A stretch of 64,000 nucleotides of DNA from Parasulfuritortus sp037439465 (GTDB taxonomy: Bacteria; Pseudomonadota; Gammaproteobacteria; Burkholderiales; Thiobacillaceae). Position numbers and translations under genes: made by a program. The notes under the pieces were generated by a model. The model was given only the letters and a program-made list of their open reading frames with translations. It searched no databases and was not told the origin of the DNA. Location of the stretch: assembly GCA_037439465.1 (NCBI GenBank), contig JBBIVX010000014.1:1-64000 (forward strand). Direction: 5' to 3'. Below are positions 1-7,002 of the stretch, piece after piece; position 1 is the first letter of the stretch, and each line of letters begins with the position of its first letter.

Positions 1-113
1 ACGACACCGTCGTTGTCACCATCCAGCTCGCAGCCCTGGGCATTCACCTTGCGTCCCGCCGGCGTCGCCGGACAGCGGTCGAGCGCATCGACGACACCGT
101 CGTTGTCACCATC
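1..113. repeat. Exact 23-base direct repeat encoding TSP3 units
   Basis: Bases 1-23 and 91-113 are identical and 90 bases apart, in frame with the OmpA-like gene on the minus strand. They encode consecutive Asp-rich TSP3 units 30 residues apart. The array continues beyond the window edge, so its copy number is unknown. Confidence 0.75.
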
Positions 114-374
114 TTTCGGTGCAGCGACTAGCGGAGATGTAACGACCGGGGCAGCAGCGGGCCTGGCGTCCACGGGCTCCTGGCAGGGGCTCTCAAGAAG
201 GCCGCGGCCCGGACAACCTATGGTGCGATAGCTTTCATGGAAAGTCGTGAAACCGGTCGGGCTGGCCGCATTGGCGGGGTTGTAATAGGGGGTTTGCGCC
301 GCCATGGCGCCCAGGCTGCCTGCGCCGACCATGGCGAGAGCAAGGGCACTGCGCGCAATAGAGTCTCTGTGCAT
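1..374 (-). CDS. OmpA-family protein with thrombospondin type 3 repeats (N-terminal part, runs off the left edge)
   Basis: The reading frame starts at an ATG (372-374) preceded by GGAG and stays open to base 1, so about 124 codons are present. The product begins with a typical signal peptide (MHRDSIARSALALAMVGAGS, then LGAMAA), followed by a mature region with calcium-binding-like acidic repeats: DGDNDGVVDALDRCPATPAG and a second DGDNDGV at the window edge. This layout is typical of secreted outer-membrane proteins in which TSP3-like repeats precede a C-terminal OmpA peptidoglycan-binding domain, but that domain would lie outside the window. The gene lies 19 bases downstream of mscL on the same strand, so they are probably co-transcribed. 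The OmpA assignment is inferred from the repeat type. Confidence 0.7.
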   Translation of the reverse strand, partial: MHRDSIARSALALAMVGAGSLGAMAAQTPYYNPANAASPTGFTTFHESYRTIGCPGRGLLESPCQEPVDARPAAAPVVTSPLVAAPKDGDNDGVVDALDRCPATPAGRKVNAQGCELDGDNDGV

Positions 375-393
375 GACGATCTCCAGGGCCAGC

Positions 394-813
394 TTATTTT
401 TTCAGGGCGTCGCGAATCTCGCGCAGCAGCACGGTGTCCTCCGGTGGCGCCGGCGGCTCGGCCGGGGCGGCGGGCGCCTCGCGTTTCATGTGGTTCATGG
501 CCTTGATAGCCATGAAGATGGCAAACGCGACAATGAGAAAATCGACCACGGTGTTGATGAAGGCGCCATACTTGACCAGCGGCGCCCCGGCCTTCTCCGC
601 CTCGGCCAAGGTGGCATAGCCGCCGTGGCTGAGGTCGATGAATAAGCCCTTGAAGTCCACCCCGCCCATCATCGCTCCGATCGGCGGCATGATGACGTCC
701 TGCACCAACGAGCCGACTATCTTGCCGAAGGCCCCGCCAATGACGACGCCGACCGCCATGTCCACGACATTGCCGCGCATGGCGAATTCCTTGAACTCCT
801 GCATCATGCTCAT
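394..813 (-). CDS. mscL: Large-conductance mechanosensitive channel MscL
   Basis: This 139-residue product is the homopentameric inner-membrane channel that opens under membrane tension to release solutes during hypo-osmotic shock. The N-terminal helix and first membrane segment carry the family signature (FKEFAMRGNVVDMAVGVVIG). The second membrane segment is VDFLIVAFAIFMAIKAM, and the C-terminal cytoplasmic helix ends in LLREIRDALKK. The length matches the usual 130-150 residues. I chose the start at 813 because it gives the canonical N-terminus and has AGGAG a few bases upstream; longer readings into the upstream region lack homology. It lies directly upstream of the OmpA-like gene and diverges from the 1007 gene. 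Confidence 0.96.
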   Translation of the reverse strand: MSMMQEFKEFAMRGNVVDMAVGVVIGGAFGKIVGSLVQDVIMPPIGAMMGGVDFKGLFIDLSHGGYATLAEAEKAGAPLVKYGAFINTVVDFLIVAFAIFMAIKAMNHMKREAPAAPAEPPAPPEDTVLLREIRDALKK

Positions 814-1006
814 CGTTCGCACTCCTATGAAAGTTGTTGTCGAAGGGGGGCAGCCCCCGGACATGGTATTCCACTCTCCCACCCTGCCCGATAGCTCAAA
901 TATACTGTGCGTCCTCATGGCTGATAGGGGCAAGCGATGAAGGAACGATGCAACAGGGGCGCTCTGGAAGGACGAAATTCCTGTCCAGTGGGTGATAATC
1001 GCGCGC
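814..1006. other. Divergent intergenic region between mscL and the sensor gene
   Basis: About 190 bases carry the outward-facing control regions for mscL (left) and the polymer locus (right). A G/C hairpin (five G at 846-850, five C at 854-858) lies just upstream of mscL. TATACT at 901-906 resembles a -10 box for rightward transcription, but no good -35 box lies 16-18 bases before it. No gene is seen here. Confidence 0.4.
964..988 (+). promoter_or_regulatory. Imperfect hairpin in the leader of the polymer locus
   Basis: CTGG (964-967) pairs with CCAG (985-988), and AGGA (969-972) pairs with TCCT (979-982) around a six-base loop. It sits just before the possible GTG start (992) and the ATG (1007) of the sensor gene. 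The AGGA arm is the only purine-rich candidate ribosome-binding element nearby, so folding could limit translation. No function has been shown. Confidence 0.35.
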
Positions 1007-3709
1007 ATGCGATTTAAGCGGCCTCGATATGCGTTGATACCGCGGGACCTGCCCGGCTGGAAAGGCACGTTGATTATCCTGCTGCTGGTATCGGCAGCCG
1101 GCCATCTACCCCTTGTCGCCTCCCTCGATGCCGTGCTCTACGATTATGGCAGCGCCTATCTGCCTGCCGACGGTGCCGAATCCGTCAAACAGGTCCTGCT
1201 GGTGGAGGCCGATTACGATAGCCGCGACGCCTCTACCGCCGACCTGGAAGCGCTCGCGCGCAAGGCTCTGGAGAACGGGGCCGCCCAGCTCGTCTTCCTG
1301 TTCCCGCCGCGCTTCAGCACGGCCTTTTCCAGTTGGGCGCGCGCCAATCAAAAGGTGATACTCGGCCTGCCCGCCGTGCCCGACGCGGGCGCCCCGGAAG
1401 GCTTTCGCCTCGACACCAGCCAGGCCGCCGGGATGCCGCCCTTACCCGCCGGTCTGGTATGGATAGACCGCGGCAACCATGGCGTCTTCGACCAACAGCG
1501 AACCAGCCATTCGGTGAACGGGCGTGAGATTCCGGGCATCGAATACCTCGCCGCCCGGCAGCGCGGCCGGCAGCCCGCGCCAGAAGAAACATATTGGGTT
1601 AACTTCACCGGCGGGCTGGCCAGCCTGCCCCGGCTGACGCTGGCGGAGGCGCTACAGGGCAATATCGTCGCCGAGCTGGTCAAGGGGCGCAGCCTCGTCA
1701 TCGGCTTGAAAGGCGGCAATCAACAGACCGGCCTCAACATTCCCGGAGGATCGGGGCACGAGCTGGCCAGCCCCAATGAATTTCATGCCTTTGCGCTCAA
1801 CACCTTGTTGACCGGCAAGGCGATTCGGCCTTTGTCCTCCTGGTCGAAGCCTGTCGTGCTGGGCCTGTTCACACTGCTGCTCTTCCTGCTACACCAGCCG
1901 GTGCCGCAACGGCATACGGTGAGCCTGTCGTTGGCGCTGGGGGGCCTCTATGGCGTGGCGGCCTGGGTCGCGCTCGCCTACTTCAGGGTCTGGCTGCCGC
2001 TCGTCGAGATGCTGGCCCTGCATGTCGGCACACTGATCCTGGTGTATCGCGGCAAGGAGCAGGCGGCCGGCCTGCGCCTCGAACGCATGCTCACCGAGAC
2101 CTCGGCCAGGCTCGGCGACCGCATGTTGCCCGCCAGTTTCACGGAAAGCGAGGAACACTGGTCCTATTGCCTCACCATGGTCGAGCAGATGCTATCGCTC
2201 AACCGCTTCATTTTTCTGGAACGTCTCGCCGGCGACCATCGCGTCCGGGAAATCAGCGCGTTGCATTGCGACATCAGCGATATCGACGAAAGACGCCGGG
2301 ATTACGAGCGCACCCCCTACACCACCGCCTTGCAGCAACAGGCGCCGATCGAGGTCGACAACTATCTGAAAACCAGCGCGGACATCGATGAACGTCAGTT
2401 CCTGGCGCCGCTGGTATTCGAGGGCGAGGTACTGGGTTTTTGGGCGTTCGGCATTCGCACGGACAAGCTATTGCAGGCACGTGCCTTTCTGACACGCGCC
2501 ACCCTGCTCGGCGAGCAGATCAGCCGGCTCCTGTATCAGCGCCATATCCTCCGGGAACGCCAGCTGGATGCGAAGATCAACCTCGGGCGCTATCTAACCG
2601 ATCGCCAGTCGGCCGCCCTATCCACCCTGCGCAATGCCATCTCCTTGCTCGAAAAACGCATCGCCACCGTGGAATATACCTTCAGGGACATGACCACGGC
2701 GGCCATCGTCTACGACTTCTTTGGCCGGGTCGTCATGGTCAATACGCAGATGAACTCACTGCTGCAAAACGCCGGCCTCAGTCCATACAAACTGACGGCC
2801 GTGGACCTGATTACCGCGCTCACCGGCAAGGAACGTGATGCCGTGCGCAATTACATCCAGTTCACGGTTTTCGAGGGTCAACACATGACCTTTCAGACCT
2901 CGGTAGGCAAGGGCCATGATAGACGCGACTGTCTGCTATCGTTTCGCGCCATCGGCGGCGAGGCGAAAGCCACAACCGGCGATGAACCCTTTAATTCCAG
3001 CGGCCTGTTGGTTGAATTGGCGAACATCAGCGAAATCAATCGCATGCAAGCCGTTAAGAATCAGTTGGCGGAGCGTCTCAACCATTTTCTCAAGCAGGAC
3101 ATCGCCGCCCTCACGTCGGCCTCGGCGCGACTCAAAGACCCCCGCGTCGCCGCGCCGCAACGCGATCTGGCGCTCGCCACCATCGACAACAAAATCGAAT
3201 CCGCCGCCAATGCGATCACCAAGACCCTGGACTTCCTGGCCGATGACAATTTCATACAGACCCGTGACCGCTATCCCGTCGATGCCCTGAGGATACTGAC
3301 GGAAGTCGTGGAGGACGCGCACAAGACCGCCGCCAAGCGGCACATCAACATCGCAGCCGCCCTGCCCGCTTCGGCCAGTTTTGTGCTGGCGGCGCAAAAT
3401 GAAATCAAAATCGTCTTCCAGAACATCCTGGCCTACCTGATAGACGACAGCATCGAAGAGGGAAGGATAAGCCTCGCCATGACGGAAACGGATCAACGGG
3501 CACACATCACCTTCGCGAATACCGGCATGGGCATGCCGCAGGCGCAAATGGACGCTTTTCTGTTCGGCCAGGGCGATGTCAGTTCGAAAGCCTTCAGAGG
3601 GCTGCGCGACAGCGTCGATCATGTCAAGACCTGGGGGGGACGGGTCGCGGTCGCCAGCCATGTCGGCGAGGGCGTGCGTTTCGAGCTGACGCTGGAAATC
3701 TTCATCTGA
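1007..3709 (+). CDS. CHASE2-PAS sensor protein with degenerate histidine-kinase-like C-terminus
   Basis: This is an inner-membrane sensor-like protein of about 900 residues. An N-terminal membrane helix (LIILLLVSAAGHLPLVASL) leads into a periplasmic CHASE2-like domain to about residue 270. About three membrane helices follow (280-360), then a GAF-like region (about 390-520), a PAS-like domain (about 560-680) and a HATPase-like tail. Key kinase residues look lost. The phosphoacceptor position in the H-box-like FLKQDIAAL is Gln (about 697), the second N-box Asn is Tyr (NILAYL, about 806-811), and the G1 Asp is Asn (NTGMGM, about 838). I infer a signalling pseudokinase or ligand sensor. No response regulator is adjacent. 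GTG at 992 is an alternative start. It heads the locus and lies 44 bases before the PgsC-like gene. Confidence 0.75.
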   Translation: MRFKRPRYALIPRDLPGWKGTLIILLLVSAAGHLPLVASLDAVLYDYGSAYLPADGAESVKQVLLVEADYDSRDASTADLEALARKALENGAAQLVFLFPPRFSTAFSSWARANQKVILGLPAVPDAGAPEGFRLDTSQAAGMPPLPAGLVWIDRGNHGVFDQQRTSHSVNGREIPGIEYLAARQRGRQPAPEETYWVNFTGGLASLPRLTLAEALQGNIVAELVKGRSLVIGLKGGNQQTGLNIPGGSGHELASPNEFHAFALNTLLTGKAIRPLSSWSKPVVLGLFTLLLFLLHQPVPQRHTVSLSLALGGLYGVAAWVALAYFRVWLPLVEMLALHVGTLILVYRGKEQAAGLRLERMLTETSARLGDRMLPASFTESEEHWSYCLTMVEQMLSLNRFIFLERLAGDHRVREISALHCDISDIDERRRDYERTPYTTALQQQAPIEVDNYLKTSADIDERQFLAPLVFEGEVLGFWAFGIRTDKLLQARAFLTRATLLGEQISRLLYQRHILRERQLDAKINLGRYLTDRQSAALSTLRNAISLLEKRIATVEYTFRDMTTAAIVYDFFGRVVMVNTQMNSLLQNAGLSPYKLTAVDLITALTGKERDAVRNYIQFTVFEGQHMTFQTSVGKGHDRRDCLLSFRAIGGEAKATTGDEPFNSSGLLVELANISEINRMQAVKNQLAERLNHFLKQDIAALTSASARLKDPRVAAPQRDLALATIDNKIESAANAITKTLDFLADDNFIQTRDRYPVDALRILTEVVEDAHKTAAKRHINIAAALPASASFVLAAQNEIKIVFQNILAYLIDDSIEEGRISLAMTETDQRAHITFANTGMGMPQAQMDAFLFGQGDVSSKAFRGLRDSVDHVKTWGGRVAVASHVGEGVRFELTLEIFI

Positions 3710-3753
3710 CCATGCCCTCGATCGCCGCCATCGTCTCGCACGGCTGACGCCCC

Positions 3754-6700
3754 ATGCTCGATATCTTCCCGCTGCCGATCTTTCCCGAAGGGGCACTGGC
3801 CTCGTCCGTCGTCACCACCGTCTGGGTCGGCGTCTTTTTCGTCGCCTTTTTCAACCTGCGCCTGGGCTGGGTGCTCTCCGGACTGGTGGTGCCGGGCTAT
3901 CTCGTGCCGCTGTTGATCGTCAAGCCGCTGTCGGCTGTGACGGTACTAGGGGAAGGGGTACTTACCTATTTTCTGGTGTGGCTTTACTCGGAGTACCTTT
4001 CCCGTCACGGTGGCTGGAGCAACCTGTTCGGCCGCGACCGCTTTTTCGCCCTGGTGCTGGTCAGCGTCGCCGTCCGTATCGCCATGGACGGCTGGCTCCT
4101 GCCGCAGCTGGGCGGCTGGCTGGTGGCGCGCTATCAGCTCGTCCTCGACTACGGCAACAGCCTGCACAGTTTCGGCCTGATCATCATTTCACTGATCGCC
4201 AACAATTTCTGGAAGACCGGTCTAAGGCGCGGGCTTACGCCCATGCTCACCACCATCGGCCTGACCTATCTCGTGGTCCGCTTCGGACTGATGGAGTACA
4301 CCAATTTCAACCTCAGCAACCTTGGCTACATGTACGAGGACATGGCGGCCTCGGTGCTGGCCAGCCCCAAGGCCTACATCATCCTGCTCACCACGGCCTT
4401 CATCGCCTCACGCATGAACCTGCTGTATGGCTGGGACTTCGCCGGCATCCTCATTCCGTCACTGCTGGCGCTGCAGTGGTATGAGCCCTGGAAGATCGTG
4501 GCCTCATTCGCCGAGGCCGGCATCATCCTGATGCTCGCCATCCTCGTCCTCAAGGCCCCCTTCTTCCAACGCACCACGATCGAGGGCGCACGCAAGCTGC
4601 TGCTGTTTTTCAACATCAGCTTCGTCTACAAATTCGTGCTCGGCTATGTACTGCTCTGGCGCTGGCCTGAGGTCAAGATCAGCGATTATTACGGCTTCGG
4701 TTACCTGCTGCCCACCCTGATCGCGCTGAAGATACACGACAAAGGCATTTTCGCCCGCATGTCGCGCGCCATCTTGCAAACCTCCCTGGTCTCCGTCGGC
4801 CTGGCCAGCGTGCTGGGGTTCTCGCTCACACTGCTGCCCCGCTCGCTCGCCTTGCCGACGCCGACGGCCGGGAGCAAGGCGCTTCCGCCCATGGCGCAAC
4901 GCCGCGAATCGCTGCCGGAAGTGTTACGCCAGGAAAAACTGGCGCTGTACCGGACGCGCCTCGATCAGACCATGGCCACGCCCTTGCCCAGGGAAAGCGC
5001 CGCCTTTGCCGAGGGTGTCAAACATCTGCTCAACCATGCCCGCAGCCATGACCTGCAGTCACTGGAAGCGGGGCGGAGATGGCTGGACACCGCCAATTAC
5101 CAGGTGGAACGGGTCGAAGGCCATCTGTTGCTGCTGACCGAAAAAATACCGCGCCGCAACTGGGGCATCTACATCATCGACACCGCCGCGGCAAACGAAC
5201 TGGCGGTCGAGGTGCCGGCGCCGCTGGAGGAGAAGGGGGCGCTGGAGGCGGCCGCCTGGATCTTCCGGCTGTCCGCCGGCCGCAGCCTGGCCATCGCCGG
5301 CGCAGCGCGCCGCGCCAACAAGGACGGATCGGCCGACGTGCTGCTCAACCCGCTGACGCCCTACCATGGGTTCCACCATGCCAGCGCCCGCACCAACGTG
5401 TTGCAGGTGCGGGCCTATACGCCGGAATCCGCCCGCCTGCTGGGCGGCGCCCGGCAGTCCGGGCAAACGATCGATCTGGCGGAGCCGCCGACGCGGCTGG
5501 CGGTACGACATGCCTTACCCGCCGGTGTCCGGCTCGACAAGATCAAGGGCTGGATGGATACCTTCGACCTGGTGTGGAACGACACCCCGCTCGCCAACCT
5601 GCAACGCGAGACCATGCACAGCGGCTTCGCCGAACTGTTGCTCAACCATCAGGACATACGCAAGCTGCTGGCGCGTTCGCTGCTCGCCAGCCAGGAGGTC
5701 CCCGCCGCCGAAGAGGAACGTTCCATCGAGGGCTATCTGCAGGACTGGCTGCTGGCCGAGAACAAGGGCCGCATTGCCGCCTCAGGCAGCAATCTCTACC
5801 GTCCACCGCGCCTGGAGGAACTGCTCTTTTTCGACGACGAGGTCGTCACGCCGTTGCTGCGCACGGCCAGTGAGCACTACCGTGCGCAGCACTGGGACAG
5901 CGCCGGTCTGGAGAGTCTCAAGATCATCCGTGCCGCCGCCCAGGCGGCCGGCTACGAGCTGACCCGTTATCACCATCTCGGCACCGGCACCGATTATCTG
6001 ATCCTGGCCGAACCGGACGGCGTACAGCGCAAATATCAGGGCACCTACGTCTTCCGCCTCGGCCCGGCGGACGCGGCCATCATCCAGGCGCCGCAACCGC
6101 GGCACGACGTCTACAGCCTGGAGTTTGCCGTGGCCCTGTTCGAGAGTCTGCGCGCCCGCGCCCTGCTGATCGGCGGCGCCTACCCCGATGCCAACCAGGA
6201 TTTCTCCGCCGACATAGTGCGCATGGCCAACAAGGAGAGTCTGTTCAGCCTGGTCAATCAATCCCTGCTGCGTGCCTCCCAAGGCCAGCCAGCCTGGGTC
6301 ATCCAGTGCCGCACCATGGGCATCCGGGCGGATGCGCCGTCGCCGAACGCCGACATACTCGTCGCCGTGCACAGCGGCCCCACCCGCCGCGAGAACCTGG
6401 ACGCCCCCGGCCGGCGCCTCGCCGCCCTGCTCGACCGCTACGGACTGAACTGGCGCTTTGCCCGCGGCGGCGCCGACGAGGCCGGCTACGATGCCCTCGG
6501 CTCGCCCCAGTCGCTCGCCGTCAACGCCACCCTGGACAAGACCTTTGCCGTCCTCTGGCTGGCGCCCGGCAGCCGCTCAGGCTTTCGCCAGCAAAGCGAA
6601 CACACACCGCAGGAAATGCAGTTCCTGGCGCTGGCCATCCCCAACGTCGAGGCCGACCTGTATCGCTATCTGGCGCAGCACCCGCTGACGACGCCAACCA

Positions 6701-7002
6701 CGATCCTGCCCACGGAATTGCACGCCTTGTTGCGTCCCTATTTCACCTCGCAGGACATCGTGGCGCTGGCCGCCGCCCGGCAGCGCTACCCGGCGCTGCG
6801 CTGGCAGCGCCTCACGGACGTCAACTCGCGTCTCGGCTTCCTGCTGCTTCTGGACACCACCGGCCGACAAGTGCTGGCGGTCGTCAACCTGTCGGCTCGC
6901 CAGCCTGACAGTCGCCTGGTCGCGGCGGGCGTGACACTGCCGCGCGCCACGGTGGAACGCTTCGTCGAAAGCGGCGCGGCCTGGCTGGAGATGCGGCCAT
7001 GA
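3754..7002 (+). CDS. pgsC: PgsC/CapC-like polymer synthase membrane protein with duplicated membrane and soluble domains
   Basis: The product has 1082 residues; Bacillus PgsC, a membrane subunit of poly-gamma-glutamate synthase, has about 150. The membrane part (1-375) holds two PgsC-like units. Unit 1 has GLVVPGYLVPLL (about 43), GRDRFFALVLVSVAVR (about 90) and FGLIIISLIANNFWKTG (about 138). Unit 2 has GILIPSLLALQW (about 231), RKLLLFFNISFVYKFVLG (about 280) and FGYLLPTLIALKIHDKG (about 313). Two further copies of one soluble domain follow (about 435-630 and 717-962), similar to the secreted protein at 9460 but without its His and Glu positions. Residues 963-1082 are unassigned. The stop overlaps the next ATG (ATGA). 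PgsC identity of unit 1 is convincing by motif; coupling to the PgsB-like gene at 16043 is inferred. I would expect a role in synthesis or membrane transfer of a polyamino acid. Confidence 0.78.
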   Translation: MLDIFPLPIFPEGALASSVVTTVWVGVFFVAFFNLRLGWVLSGLVVPGYLVPLLIVKPLSAVTVLGEGVLTYFLVWLYSEYLSRHGGWSNLFGRDRFFALVLVSVAVRIAMDGWLLPQLGGWLVARYQLVLDYGNSLHSFGLIIISLIANNFWKTGLRRGLTPMLTTIGLTYLVVRFGLMEYTNFNLSNLGYMYEDMAASVLASPKAYIILLTTAFIASRMNLLYGWDFAGILIPSLLALQWYEPWKIVASFAEAGIILMLAILVLKAPFFQRTTIEGARKLLLFFNISFVYKFVLGYVLLWRWPEVKISDYYGFGYLLPTLIALKIHDKGIFARMSRAILQTSLVSVGLASVLGFSLTLLPRSLALPTPTAGSKALPPMAQRRESLPEVLRQEKLALYRTRLDQTMATPLPRESAAFAEGVKHLLNHARSHDLQSLEAGRRWLDTANYQVERVEGHLLLLTEKIPRRNWGIYIIDTAAANELAVEVPAPLEEKGALEAAAWIFRLSAGRSLAIAGAARRANKDGSADVLLNPLTPYHGFHHASARTNVLQVRAYTPESARLLGGARQSGQTIDLAEPPTRLAVRHALPAGVRLDKIKGWMDTFDLVWNDTPLANLQRETMHSGFAELLLNHQDIRKLLARSLLASQEVPAAEEERSIEGYLQDWLLAENKGRIAASGSNLYRPPRLEELLFFDDEVVTPLLRTASEHYRAQHWDSAGLESLKIIRAAAQAAGYELTRYHHLGTGTDYLILAEPDGVQRKYQGTYVFRLGPADAAIIQAPQPRHDVYSLEFAVALFESLRARALLIGGAYPDANQDFSADIVRMANKESLFSLVNQSLLRASQGQPAWVIQCRTMGIRADAPSPNADILVAVHSGPTRRENLDAPGRRLAALLDRYGLNWRFARGGADEAGYDALGSPQSLAVNATLDKTFAVLWLAPGSRSGFRQQSEHTPQEMQFLALAIPNVEADLYRYLAQHPLTTPTTILPTELHALLRPYFTSQDIVALAAARQRYPALRWQRLTDVNSRLGFLLLLDTTGRQVLAVVNLSARQPDSRLVAAGVTLPRATVERFVESGAAWLEMRP

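Noticed and set aside
3710..3753. Eleven-codon open frame between the sensor and PgsC-like genes
   Set aside because: It is very short with no ribosome-binding site, so it is indistinguishable from chance.
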